Below, piece after piece: positions 45,300 through 54,387 of a stretch of DNA of 64,000 nucleotides. Position numbers and translations under genes: made by a program. Each line of letters starts with the position of its first letter. The stretch's first letter is position 1. Origin of the DNA: Pseudomonas marincola (GTDB lineage Bacteria; Pseudomonadota; Gammaproteobacteria; Pseudomonadales; Pseudomonadaceae); NCBI RefSeq assembly GCF_900116605.1, contig NZ_FPBC01000002.1:62001-126000 (forward strand), read 5' to 3'. The notes under the pieces were generated by a model, which did not search any database, had not been told where the DNA came from, and saw nothing but the letters and a program-made list of their open reading frames with translations.

Positions 45300-46829
45300 T
45301 TAAACCTCAGGCTGCGCGACCTTGACACTTCTGACGCCAACCTCTGCCTGATCGCGCAATTGTTGCAGTGATGTCACCGCGTAATCCTGAGCCACCCAGT
45401 CGGCACGCTCAGCGTCGCTGGCTGGCACAATGAAGCGCCCAAGCAAGGTGTACAGCAGTCCCAGTAACGGCGACAACCAGCAAGCAAAGGCCAGTGGAAT
45501 GTACAGCAGGCTTTCCCAACTGCCATCGCCAACTACCAAGCCAAGCGAGCTGATGACCACAGCGCCACCCGCATTCCAGGGAATCAGTGGCGAAATCAAT
45601 GTGCCGCCTTCCTCAAGAGAACGCGACAGGTTAAGCGTGGAATAGCCTTCGCCCCGAAAGATTGGCGCATACATACGCCCCGGCAGCGCGATGGAAAGAT
45701 ACGGGTCGCCCGCAATCACATTGGTCATCGCCGCCGTAGAACTGGCCGCCAGTTGCAAGCCAAAAATCCCGCGCACTTTGAGCAGCACCGCCGCGCACAG
45801 CGACTCAAGACAACCGATCACTTCAAGCAGGCCGCCAAACGCCAGCGCGATCATGACCAGCAGAATTACCCACGACATCGACATGATGCCACCACGGTTG
45901 AGCAGCGTGTCTATTTCGCTCACGCCCGTGCTCAGCGAATAGCCGCTTTGCATGTAGCCGAACAGCGCCTTCAAGGCTTCGCCCTGCACCCCAAACGCCA
46001 CCACCGCACCGGCGACCACGCCAACAAACAACGCTGGCAATGCCGGCATGCGGGCCATTGCCAAACCCATCACCAACAGCGGCGGCAACAGCACCCAAAT
46101 ACTGAACTCAAAATTGCTCGCCAGCCCTTCGGTGATGGTTTGGATGCGCTCAAGATCGAGTGCCTGACCTGCCGCCAGCGAGTTGCCAGCCACCAGATAA
46201 ATCACCAGCGCAATCAGCATCGCCGGAATCGTGGTCGGCATCATGTTGCGGATATGCGCAAACAGATTCACCCCAGTCACTGCGGGCGCCAGATTGGTGG
46301 TGTCTGAGAGTGGCGAGACTTTGTCGCCGAAGAAAGCACCGGAAACCACCGCGCCGGCTGTCCACCAGGGCGGGATGCCGAAGCCTGCACCGATCCCCAT
46401 CAGAGCGAGACCGACAGTGCCGACGGTGCCCCAGCTGGTGCCGAGGGTTACAGAAACCACCGCACACATCAGCATGGCTGCGGCGAGAAAGTATTCCGGC
46501 GAGATCAGCTTGAGCCCGTAGTAAATGATCATCGGCACACTGCCGGAGGCGATCCACGTGCCCACCGTCATGCCGACAAGAATAAGGATGGCAATCGACG
46601 GTAGCCCAACGCGCACGATGCGCATCATGCCATCTTCCATCGCAGCCCAGCGGTAGCCCAACTTCCAGCCGATAACAGCCGTGATCGCAACACCACAAAC
46701 CAGCGGTACATGCGGGGTGAACTCACCGAATATAAACAACTGCAACGCCAAAACCGCCAGCGTAGCCACAATCGGTATGAGCGCCATTAACAGTGACGGT
46801 CGCTGAGGGGGGATCGATGCCCTTGTCAT
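45300..46829 (-). CDS. NhaC-family Na+/H+ antiporter
   Basis: 509-residue polytopic inner-membrane protein of the NhaC family, with about 11-12 hydrophobic helices. Key segments are SIAILILVGMTVGTWIASGS, ISPEYFLAAAMLMCAVVSVT, and LGTSWGTVGTVGLALMGIG followed by AGAVVSGAFFGDKVSPLSDT. The last stretch is the family signature for the ion path. It may expel sodium or exchange an amino acid for it, as some relatives move malate/lactate or lysine. The start MTRASIPPQRPSLLMALIP is conventional. Divergent from hipA. Confidence 0.88.
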   Translation of the reverse strand: MTRASIPPQRPSLLMALIPIVATLAVLALQLFIFGEFTPHVPLVCGVAITAVIGWKLGYRWAAMEDGMMRIVRVGLPSIAILILVGMTVGTWIASGSVPMIIYYGLKLISPEYFLAAAMLMCAVVSVTLGTSWGTVGTVGLALMGIGAGFGIPPWWTAGAVVSGAFFGDKVSPLSDTTNLAPAVTGVNLFAHIRNMMPTTIPAMLIALVIYLVAGNSLAAGQALDLERIQTITEGLASNFEFSIWVLLPPLLVMGLAMARMPALPALFVGVVAGAVVAFGVQGEALKALFGYMQSGYSLSTGVSEIDTLLNRGGIMSMSWVILLVMIALAFGGLLEVIGCLESLCAAVLLKVRGIFGLQLAASSTAAMTNVIAGDPYLSIALPGRMYAPIFRGEGYSTLNLSRSLEEGGTLISPLIPWNAGGAVVISSLGLVVGDGSWESLLYIPLAFACWLSPLLGLLYTLLGRFIVPASDAERADWVAQDYAVTSLQQLRDQAEVGVRSVKVAQPEV

Positions 46830-47198
46830 TATATTTCTCCACCGGTTACTAGTACTTGTTATGCCCTCACGCTATGTCGATATCCGGATTGGGGAATGGT
46901 TGTCCACGCCATTTCACCGCCTAAACACGACGCCAATGTGTTGTTTTTCAATGAATTGCGGTTTGGGTATGTCGGTGTTTGGGGCGTTGGCTTGGTGAGG
47001 GCGTGTCGATGGAGTTGGTGTGTTTGGGTGTGGCGAATAAGGAAGGAATAGCAGTGACTGGGTGGATCGCCAAAATCACAATCAGTATTTAAATGCTGAT
47101 AGATTGGTCAGGCGGTCACGTAAGTGGATTTATATTGCCGATTAGAACCGATTCATCCATAGTAATCAGATATAAAATGCTGAAATTAGGTTTTAGCC
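46830..47198. other. Divergent intergenic region, nhaC-like to hipA
   Basis: About 370 bases with no gene. It becomes AT-rich toward hipA and should carry both promoters. No HipB-type TATCC-N8-GGATA operator was found. Confidence 0.4.
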
Positions 47199-48515
47199 AT
47201 GTTCGAGCAACTCACGATTCAAACCTTCGTTGACGGCGAATGGTTCGATGCCGCTGACCTTTCCTTCGCAGACACTGCGCAAGTGGAGGGGAAGAGGTGT
47301 GCGCTCACCTACAAGGCTGCCTATTTAGCTCATTTCCTTGATGACTTTGACTCGCTATTCGAGCCTGTGTTGAGTGTTAACGCACCTATGAACTGGTCGC
47401 CTGAAGATTATGTAGGGTTCCCCGCCTTCATTCTCGACATAATCCCAGCTGGCGCAGCTAAACGCTCACTACTTCGGCGGTTCAATGATTCCAGACCAGC
47501 AGAAATGGATACCGACCTTTTTCTGCTGGGCCAATGTACTCCGGCACCAATCGGAAACCTTCGTATAAAAGAGTCTGTTGAGCGCCTTGAAACATCGCAT
47601 AACGAAGGCTTCGAGCGGGACGAAATTATCAACAGAGACACAGACTTTCTGGAGTACGCCTACGAGTCAGGTGCTGCGCTTGGCGGGGCGACAGGTGCAC
47701 AGGGTGAAGCCCCAAAGCTTGTGCTTACAGAGGCGCATGACGGTTTGTTTTACGCCGATGCGATGTTGGCTGATGAAGGCGCCAAAGCCCACTGGCTGGT
47801 CAAGTTCCCGCGAAACACAGGGACTTTGACTGACAAGAATATCCTTCGGGCGGAATACCTCTATTACAAAGCTGTCGCGAGGCTTGGCCTTAACACGGTT
47901 CCAGTCGATGGCCTGGCGCTTGAGGAGGCTAATAAACCCAGCTTGTGGATGCCACGGTTTGATCGGCGTGTTTCGCCGGAGGGCGTTGAGCGTATCCCCG
48001 TAGAGTCGATTTATTCCATACGGCAAATCACCATGGGAGGTGCAAACCAGAACCATGAAGATGTTATGAGATGCCTGATCGAGCTTTGGGTAATGAACGG
48101 GCAAGGGGCTGAGGTTGAAGATTTAATCTTCGAATATATCCGTCGCGATCTACTCAACCGGATTCTCGGCAATTCCGACAACCATGGCCGCAACATGGCC
48201 ATTCACCGCTACAAGGGCTCCTTCTCGCTGGCCCCAATTTATGATTTGGCGCCGATGGTGCTTGATTCGGAAGTGGTGGTTCGTGTGACGAAATGGCTGA
48301 CAGAAGTCCGGGGGTATCCAGATTGGCGTCAGGCCTGCAATAGCTTTACTGAATTTGCGCCTGCAGACGTGATCTTTGATCGGCTACGCGCAGCAGCTCA
48401 GGAGTTCAGGGCGCTACCGGACTTGCTCACCGAGCTGCCAGATGAAGTCAGGCGTTCGAACGCAATACCGTTGAATAACCTGGATATGAATTTGCAAAGA
48501 TGGGGGCTCCTATGA
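47199..48515 (+). CDS. hipA: HipA-like serine/threonine kinase toxin
   Basis: 438-residue HipA-family kinase, expected to phosphorylate a translation target and slow growth when free of its antitoxin. The N-terminal subdomain 1 is followed by the ATP loop GGATGAQGEAPKLVL, which corresponds to the AGAQxK loop of E. coli HipA. The catalytic loop is RILGNSDNHGRNMAIHRYKG and the metal site APIYDLAPM. All expected catalytic residues are present. The stop overlaps the following antitoxin-like gene by four bases (ATGA). The toxin gene comes first, the reverse of the classic hipB-hipA order. Confidence 0.88.
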   Translation: MFEQLTIQTFVDGEWFDAADLSFADTAQVEGKRCALTYKAAYLAHFLDDFDSLFEPVLSVNAPMNWSPEDYVGFPAFILDIIPAGAAKRSLLRRFNDSRPAEMDTDLFLLGQCTPAPIGNLRIKESVERLETSHNEGFERDEIINRDTDFLEYAYESGAALGGATGAQGEAPKLVLTEAHDGLFYADAMLADEGAKAHWLVKFPRNTGTLTDKNILRAEYLYYKAVARLGLNTVPVDGLALEEANKPSLWMPRFDRRVSPEGVERIPVESIYSIRQITMGGANQNHEDVMRCLIELWVMNGQGAEVEDLIFEYIRRDLLNRILGNSDNHGRNMAIHRYKGSFSLAPIYDLAPMVLDSEVVVRVTKWLTEVRGYPDWRQACNSFTEFAPADVIFDRLRAAAQEFRALPDLLTELPDEVRRSNAIPLNNLDMNLQRWGLL

Positions 48516-48940
48516 ATGAAATGACAGGAGCAGAGCGTAAGGCTCTCATTGACGACATCATGGCCAAGCATGGGGCGGGTGTTGAGACCCTTGGCACTTG
48601 TGTTCGACGCTTACGCCTTGAGGTGACTGGCTTCGATCAAGAGACTTTTGCCGCCATGTGCGGTCTGTCTACACGTGCTCTGTATCAATTGGAGTCTGAC
48701 AAAGGCAACCCAACCCTCAAGACTATCGATGGAGTCCTGCGCAAGTTTGGACTGCAGATGGGAATTGTTGCTGCGCAACCAAAGCGAAAAAGTACTGCCC
48801 GTTTTGTTTATGCGAAAGAGCAGGCTTCGGCGCATGCCCATCAAGTCATGGATAGCGTTGTAACTAAAGCCGCAACTGACCTCGCGCCAAAACGGGGTAG
48901 CAAACCACTATCTGCCAGACTGAGCGATAGAAAAAAATGA
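48512..48940 (+). CDS. HipB-like XRE-family antitoxin with extended tail
   Basis: 142-residue DNA-binding protein paired with hipA. The HTH of the XRE/Cro type covers about residues 30-85 (LRLEVTGFDQETFAAMCGLS, TRALYQLESDKGNPTLKTID). A basic tail of about 55 residues ends APKRGSKPLSARLSDRKK, longer than E. coli HipB (88 residues). The tail may occupy the HipA cleft or bind nucleic acid. The start is the ATG overlapping the hipA stop. A terminator follows at 48984. Confidence 0.85.
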   Translation: MNEMTGAERKALIDDIMAKHGAGVETLGTCVRRLRLEVTGFDQETFAAMCGLSTRALYQLESDKGNPTLKTIDGVLRKFGLQMGIVAAQPKRKSTARFVYAKEQASAHAHQVMDSVVTKAATDLAPKRGSKPLSARLSDRKK

Positions 48941-48983
48941 GCTTTACATCGCTCAGTGCATGAGCGAAACCCTCAAGTAAATA

Positions 48984-49008
48984 GGGCCGCACTGCGGCTC
49001 TTTTCTTT
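48984..49008 (+). terminator. Terminator after the hip pair
   Basis: Stem G-GCCGC / GCGGC-TC with an ACT loop followed by TTTTCTTT, about 45 bases past the antitoxin stop. A run of nine G lies just beyond at 49015-49023. Confidence 0.75.
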
Positions 49009-49116
49009 GCATCCGGGGGGGGGTAAATCTGCAGATAGCGCATGTGGGTCATCTGCGCGGGGTGACCTGCTGGGTCCGCCAGCGATCTCTATTGGCCGAT
49101 AACAGCCAACTCCCCC

Positions 49117-49899
49117 TTACTCCATCCCCCAACCATGACTCACCATCAATGATTGCCCGGTGAGCGCATTGCTCGGGAAGGCAGCGAACATTAGTGCGAC
49201 GCGGGCTACGTCTTCGGTGCTGGTGAATTCGCCGTCTACGGTGTCTTTGAGCATGACCTTCTGGATGACGTCTTCTTCGCTGATGCCCAGCTCTTTGGCT
49301 TGCTCGGGAATCTGTTTGTCGACCAGTGGCGTGCGGACGAAGCCGGGGCAGATTACGTTGGCGTGAATGCCAGCTGAGCCGCCTTCTTTGGCGACTGTTT
49401 TGGCAAGGCCCAGTAAGCCATGTTTGGCGGTGACGTAAGGCGCTTTGAGCTTCGAGGCTTCTTTGGAGTGCACCGAGCCCATGTAGATAATGCTGCCGCC
49501 ACGGCCCTGTGCGTACATGTGTTTGAGGCACGCTTTGGTGGTTAAGAAGGCACCGTCCAGGTGGATGGCGAGCATCTTTTTCCAGTCGGCGTAACTCAGG
49601 TCTTGTACCGGCTGAATGATCTGTATCCCCGCATTGCTAACCAGAATATCAATGCCGCCGAAGGCTTTAACCGCCGCCTCAACGCCAGCGTTCACCTGAT
49701 CTTCGTCGGTCACGTCGACTTCAATCGCCAACGCCTGCGCGCCGCTGGCTGTGATTTGCGCGGCGGCTTGTTGGGCGGCTTGCAGATTAAGGTCGGCGAT
49801 GACCACGCTGGCGCCTTCGACGGCAAACAGTTCAGCGATTTGTTTGCCGATGCCGCTGGCGGCGCCGGTGATAAAAGCAACTTTGCCGGATAATTGCAC
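49117..49899 (-). CDS. D-3-hydroxybutyrate dehydrogenase (short-chain dehydrogenase)
   Basis: Interconverts acetoacetate and 3-hydroxybutyrate with NAD(H). 260-residue SDR: coenzyme motif [23 protein letters not shown] motif [19 protein letters not shown], catalytic Ser in [20 protein letters not shown] with the Tyr-x-x-x-Lys as YVTAKHG. The C-terminus is [15 protein letters not shown], typical of 3-hydroxybutyrate dehydrogenases. The start is a GTG at 49899 with GGAGG seven bases ahead, giving MQLSGKVAF; a longer frame to 50082 is unsupported. It could recycle acetoacetate from CdhC. Gene name bdhA or hbdH is possible but not assigned. Confidence 0.88.
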   Translation of the reverse strand: MQLSGKVAFITGAASGIGKQIAELFAVEGASVVIADLNLQAAQQAAAQITASGAQALAIEVDVTDEDQVNAGVEAAVKAFGGIDILVSNAGIQIIQPVQDLSYADWKKMLAIHLDGAFLTTKACLKHMYAQGRGGSIIYMGSVHSKEASKLKAPYVTAKHGLLGLAKTVAKEGGSAGIHANVICPGFVRTPLVDKQIPEQAKELGISEEDVIQKVMLKDTVDGEFTSTEDVARVALMFAAFPSNALTGQSLMVSHGWGME

Positions 49900-49981
49900 G
49901 GTGTGCCTCCTGCTTTCTTGGCGCGAGAGGCCGCTAGCGTGGGCAGCAGCGGCCGGAGTGGGGTGGCAAACAGACGAGGGT

Positions 49982-51025
49982 TTAAGCGCTCGCAACGACC
50001 GCGCGAATATCGCTGGCCAGCTCGCGTACGCGCTCCTCTTCAATGTCCCATGAGCACATGAAGCGTGCGCCGCCCGCACCAATAAAGGTGTAGAAGCGCC
50101 AGCCTTTGTCGCGCAAGGTTTGCAGTGCCGGCTCGGGCATCTGCAAGAACACGCCGTTGGCTTGCACGGGAAACATCAGGCTGACGCCCGGCACATCGCT
50201 GACCAGTTCGGCCAGCAGGCGTGCGCAACGGTTGGCGTGTTGTGCGTAGTGCAGCCACGCGCCGTCTTGCAGGATGCCGACCCAGGGCGCCGATAAGTAG
50301 CGCATCTTCGACGCCAATTGGCCGGCTTGCTTGCAGCGGTAGTCGAAATCTTCGGCCAGGTCTTTGTTGAAGAACAGGATGGCTTCACCCACGGCCATGC
50401 CGTTTTTGGTGCCGCCAAAGCACAGCACATCGACGCCGGCTTTCCACGTCAGCTCAGCCGGTGTGCAGCCAAGAAACGCGCAGGCATTGGAGAAACGCGC
50501 GCCGTCCATGTGCAAGTTCAGCCCCAGATCGCGGCAGGTTTCGCTGATGGCGCGCACTTCATCCGGGGTGTACACGGTGCCGACTTCGGTGGCTTGAGTC
50601 AGCGTAACAACGCGCGGCTTGGGGTAGTGAATATCCTGACGCTTGAGCGCCACTTCGCGGATCGACTCGGGCGTCATCTTGCCGTTTTCACTGCTGGCCA
50701 CCAGCAGTTTCGAGCCGTTGGAGAAGAACTCCGGCGCGCCACACTCGTCGGTCTCAACGTGGGCCGTCTCCGAGCAGATCACGCTGTGGTAACTCTGGCA
50801 AAGCGCGGCCAGTGCTAATGAGTTGGCGGCGGTGCCGTTAAAGGCAAAAAACACTTCGCAGTCGGTTTCGAACAATTTGCGGAAGTGGTCGGAGGCGAGT
50901 GCCGTCCAGTGGTCGTCGCCGTAAGCGCGCTCGTGGCCGTGGTTGGCCTCGGCCATTGCTGCCCATGCTTCAGGGCAGATGCCGGAATAGTTGTCGCTGG
51001 CGAACTGTTGCGTTTTATCGGTCAT
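49982..51025 (-). CDS. ltaA: Low-specificity L-threonine aldolase
   Basis: 347-residue PLP enzyme that splits threonine and related beta-hydroxy amino acids to glycine and an aldehyde. Key parts are [60 protein letters not shown] and the substrate region [13 protein letters not shown]. The PLP lysine is in [19 protein letters not shown]. The ATG at 51025 follows AAGGAC. It sits upstream of glyA1 divergently, as in P. aeruginosa, and could add glycine to the glycine-serine route. Confidence 0.92.
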   Translation of the reverse strand: MTDKTQQFASDNYSGICPEAWAAMAEANHGHERAYGDDHWTALASDHFRKLFETDCEVFFAFNGTAANSLALAALCQSYHSVICSETAHVETDECGAPEFFSNGSKLLVASSENGKMTPESIREVALKRQDIHYPKPRVVTLTQATEVGTVYTPDEVRAISETCRDLGLNLHMDGARFSNACAFLGCTPAELTWKAGVDVLCFGGTKNGMAVGEAILFFNKDLAEDFDYRCKQAGQLASKMRYLSAPWVGILQDGAWLHYAQHANRCARLLAELVSDVPGVSLMFPVQANGVFLQMPEPALQTLRDKGWRFYTFIGAGGARFMCSWDIEEERVRELASDIRAVVASA

Positions 51026-51478
51026 GCGGGGGTCCTTCAAGCCGTTGCCTATGCGCCCCTCGTGAGGGCCGGCGGGTGCGCTGATTTTACGCGAGGTTGG
51101 CGCCTGCAGAACATGTTTGATTGCCCTGTTGGCGATGAATGACTGTTAAGTCAGATTTTAACGGATTCCCTGAGTACCTGCGTTACCGCCAGATATCGCA
51201 ATGGTTGATGGCTTTTGCAGTGCTGACAGCCGAGCAGGATTTTGCTGAGTGGCTTTGCAAAACAACGCCGTCTGTACAGCGCGTTGGTGTTTTCAGACAT
51301 GCGGCGCAGCCGCCACCTCAGCAGACGCGCCACTTAGGCTGATTTACGACATGAGCATGTCGTAAACGAAGTTACCCATGACGTACATAGGCATCTAGCG
51401 GGCAGAGCCGAGTCATACCATCGCTGCAAACGGCAACTCGCCGCATCTAACAATAGGCTGCACCGCAGGAGATCAGTG
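51026..51478. promoter_or_regulatory. ltaA-glyA1 divergent intergenic region
   Basis: About 450 bases with no gene. It contains a perfect operator-like palindrome at 51343-51366 (listed separately) and the glyA1-sox promoter. Confidence 0.45.
51343..51366. promoter_or_regulatory. Perfect 10-base inverted repeat upstream of glyA1
   Basis: TTTACGACAT-GAGC-ATGTCGTAAA, a 24-base near-complete palindrome about 113 bases before the glyA1 start codon. It has no T-run and a short spacer, so an operator is more likely than a terminator. The sox operon is controlled by the AraC regulators GbdR and SouR in P. aeruginosa; whether either binds here is not shown. Confidence 0.5.
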
Positions 51479-52732
51479 ATGTTCAGCAAAAATGACCAGA
51501 TACAGGGTTACGACGACGAGTTGCTCAGTGCAATGAATCAAGAAGAGCAGCGTCAGGAGCATCATATCGAGCTGATCGCCTCGGAGAACTACACCAGCAA
51601 GCGGGTGATGGAAGCTCAAGGCAGCGGGCTTACTAACAAGTACGCGGAAGGCTATCCGGGCAAGCGCTATTACGGCGGTTGTGAGTATGTCGACAAGGTT
51701 GAGCAATTGGCGATTGATCGCGCCAAGCAGTTGTTCGGCGCCGACTACGCCAACGTGCAGCCGCACTCGGGCTCGTCTGCCAACTCGGCGGTGTATCTGG
51801 CGCTGCTGCAAGCGGGCGACACCATTTTGGGCATGAGCTTGGCACACGGTGGCCACCTGACTCACGGCGCTAAAGTCAGCTCGTCTGGCAAGCTGTACAA
51901 CGCGGTGCAATACGGCATTGATACCAGCACCGGCCTGATTGATTACGACGAAGTCGAACGGTTGGCGCTGGAGCACAAGCCAAAGATGATTGTGGCGGGC
52001 TTCTCGGCTTACTCGAAAACCCTCGATTTCCCGCGTTTCCGTGCAATTGCCGACAAGGTTGGCGCTTACCTGTTTGTCGACATGGCGCACGTTGCGGGTC
52101 TGGTGGCGGCGGGGCTGTACCCGAATCCGTTGCCATACGCCGATGTGGTCACCACCACGACGCATAAAACCCTGCGCGGTCCTCGCGGCGGTTTGATTCT
52201 GGCCAAGGCCAACGAAGAGATTGAAAAAAAACTCAACTCGGCAGTCTTCCCCGGCGCTCAGGGCGGGCCGTTGATGCACGTGATTGCCGGTAAGGCGGTG
52301 TGCTTCAAAGAGGCGCTGGAACCGGGCTTTGTTGAGTATCAGCGGCAGGTGATCAAAAACGCTCAGGCGATGGCCAAGGTGTTTATTGATAACGGTTTTG
52401 ATGTGGTGTCCGGCGGCACCGACAACCACCTGTTTTTGCTCAGCCTGATCAAGCAAGGCATTACCGGCAAAGATGCTGATGCGGCGCTGGGCCGTGCGGG
52501 TATCACGGTTAACAAGAATGCGGTGCCGAACGATCCGCAATCACCGTTTGTGACCTCTGGCCTGCGCATTGGTACGCCAGCGGTGACCACGCGCGGTTTC
52601 AAAGAACCTCAGTGCATTGAGTTGGCTGGCTGGATTTGTGAGCTGTTACAGAACCTCGGCGATGCCGATGTTGAAGCGCAAATCGCGGGACTGGCTGCTG
52701 GGCTGTGCGCGGATTACCCCGTTTACCGCTGA
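51479..52732 (+). CDS. glyA1: Serine hydroxymethyltransferase of the sarcosine operon
   Basis: PLP enzyme converting glycine plus methylene-tetrahydrofolate to serine, the step that joins betaine-derived glycine and the one-carbon unit. 417 residues. The start [80 protein letters not shown] and the PLP-lysine in [20 protein letters not shown] are all canonical. GGAG seven bases ahead fixes the ATG at 51479 (a GTG immediately before it is not used). First gene of glyA1-soxBDAG; soxB follows 64 bases on. Confidence 0.95.
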   Translation: MFSKNDQIQGYDDELLSAMNQEEQRQEHHIELIASENYTSKRVMEAQGSGLTNKYAEGYPGKRYYGGCEYVDKVEQLAIDRAKQLFGADYANVQPHSGSSANSAVYLALLQAGDTILGMSLAHGGHLTHGAKVSSSGKLYNAVQYGIDTSTGLIDYDEVERLALEHKPKMIVAGFSAYSKTLDFPRFRAIADKVGAYLFVDMAHVAGLVAAGLYPNPLPYADVVTTTTHKTLRGPRGGLILAKANEEIEKKLNSAVFPGAQGGPLMHVIAGKAVCFKEALEPGFVEYQRQVIKNAQAMAKVFIDNGFDVVSGGTDNHLFLLSLIKQGITGKDADAALGRAGITVNKNAVPNDPQSPFVTSGLRIGTPAVTTRGFKEPQCIELAGWICELLQNLGDADVEAQIAGLAAGLCADYPVYR

Positions 52733-52796
52733 TGGTTGGAGGCGGCCGCTGAGTCGGCCGCCGGAATCGTCTCGGCTGCAAATTTAGGAGCATCAC

Positions 52797-54047
52797 ATGC
52801 AACGATATTCTGGCTTTGGCCTGTTCAAACATGCCTTCAGTCATCATGAGAACTGGCAGCGCATGTGGCGCAACCCGACCCCTAAGCCGGTCTACGACGT
52901 GATCATCGTCGGCGGCGGTGGTCATGGTTTGGCAACCGCTTACTACCTCGCCAAAGTGTTTGGCGTGAAGAACGTCGCAGTGGTTGAGAAGGGCTGGTTA
53001 GGCGGCGGTAATACGGCGCGTAACACCACGATTGTGCGTTCCAACTACCTGTGGGATGAGTCAGCGCAACTCTATGAGCATGCGATGAAACTGTGGGAAG
53101 GTCTCTCGCAAGACCTCAACTACAACGTGATGTTTTCGCAGCGCGGCGTTTATAACCTGTGCCATACGCTGCAAGACATGCGTGACTCTGAGCGTCGCGT
53201 CAGTGCCAACCGCCTCAATGGCGTGGATGGCGAGTTGCTCGATGCGCGTCAGGTCGCTGAAGAGATTCCGTATCTGGATTGCAGCAAAAACACCCGCTAT
53301 CCGATTATGGGCTCGACTGTGCAGCGCCGTGGCGGTGTGGCGCGTCACGACGCCGTGGCCTGGGGCTATGCGCGCGCGGCGGATGCCTTGGGCGTGGACT
53401 TGTTGCAGCAGACCGAAGTGACTGGTTTCCGTAAGGAAAACGGCGTGGTGATTGGCGTTGAAACCAATCGCGGCTTTATCGGTGGCAAGCGTGTCGGCGT
53501 GGTTACTGCGGGTAACTCCGGGCACATGGCCAAGCTGGCGGGCTTCCGTTTGCCGCTGGAATCACACCCTCTGCAAGCATTGGTGTCTGAGCCGATTAAA
53601 CCGGTGATCGACAGCGTAATCATGTCCAACGCCGTGCACGGTTACATCAGCCAGTCGGACAAAGGAGATTTGGTAATTGGCGCCGGTATCGACGGCTGGA
53701 ACGGCTACGGTCAACGTGGCTCGTATCCGACGATCGAGCACACGCTGCAAGCCATCGTCGAGATGTTCCCGGTGCTGTCACGCGTGCGCATGAACCGTCA
53801 GTGGGGCGGCATTGTGGATACCAGCCCGGACGCCTGCCCGATTATCTCGAAAACCCCAGTCCCTAATCTGTTCTTCAACTGTGGTTGGGGCACGGGTGGT
53901 TTCAAGGCCACGCCGGGCTCGGGCCACGTGTTTGCCGCCAGTTTGGCCAAAGGTGAAATGCACCCGCTGGCAAAACCGTTTGCGATGGATCGTTTCCATA
54001 CCGGCGCACTGATCGACGAGCACGGCGCTGCTGCCGTGGCTCACTAA
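52797..54047 (+). CDS. soxB: Sarcosine oxidase beta subunit
   Basis: 416-residue flavoprotein subunit of heterotetrameric sarcosine oxidase, which oxidises sarcosine to glycine and passes the methyl group to tetrahydrofolate. The FAD-binding dinucleotide fold is [20 protein letters not shown] and the flavin-attachment region is [17 protein letters not shown] (His near residue 173 in relatives; here the covalent FMN site is in [20 protein letters not shown]). The C-terminal block is [20 protein letters not shown]. Followed by soxD with a 13-base gap. Confidence 0.95.
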   Translation: MQRYSGFGLFKHAFSHHENWQRMWRNPTPKPVYDVIIVGGGGHGLATAYYLAKVFGVKNVAVVEKGWLGGGNTARNTTIVRSNYLWDESAQLYEHAMKLWEGLSQDLNYNVMFSQRGVYNLCHTLQDMRDSERRVSANRLNGVDGELLDARQVAEEIPYLDCSKNTRYPIMGSTVQRRGGVARHDAVAWGYARAADALGVDLLQQTEVTGFRKENGVVIGVETNRGFIGGKRVGVVTAGNSGHMAKLAGFRLPLESHPLQALVSEPIKPVIDSVIMSNAVHGYISQSDKGDLVIGAGIDGWNGYGQRGSYPTIEHTLQAIVEMFPVLSRVRMNRQWGGIVDTSPDACPIISKTPVPNLFFNCGWGTGGFKATPGSGHVFAASLAKGEMHPLAKPFAMDRFHTGALIDEHGAAAVAH

Positions 54048-54060
54048 GAGGGCTCAGACC

Positions 54061-54387
54061 ATGCTTAATATTTTTTGCCCTCACTGCGGTGAAACGCGCT
54101 CTGAAGAAGAGTTTCACGCACACGGCCAGGCGCACATTGTGCGGCCGGAAAATCCAGCCGAGTGCAGCGATGAAGAGTGGGGCGACTACATCTTCTTCCG
54201 CGATAACCCACGCGGCATTCACCACGAATTGTGGGTGCACTCAGGCGGTTGTCGTAAGTTTTTCAACGCCACGCGACACACCGTGACGTACGAGATTTAT
54301 GAAACTTACAAGATCGGTGAGAAGCCCAGCGTTACCGAGGCCAGCGTTGCTGCCGCTAAAGCGAGCGCTCAAGGAGTCACGGCATGA
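54061..54387 (+). CDS. soxD: Sarcosine oxidase delta subunit
   Basis: 108-residue zinc-binding subunit that stabilises the complex. Zinc ligands are in MLNIFCPHCGETRSEEEFHA (C-x2-C) and the later His and Cys in HELWVHSGGCRKFF. The C-terminal Ala/Ser tail is variable in the family. The stop overlaps the soxA start by four bases, indicating coupled translation. Confidence 0.94.
   Translation: MLNIFCPHCGETRSEEEFHAHGQAHIVRPENPAECSDEEWGDYIFFRDNPRGIHHELWVHSGGCRKFFNATRHTVTYEIYETYKIGEKPSVTEASVAAAKASAQGVTA

Noticed and set aside
49015..49023. Run of nine G as a possible phase-variation tract
   Set aside because: It lies beyond the terminator of the hip pair and inside no gene, so slippage would change no reading frame.
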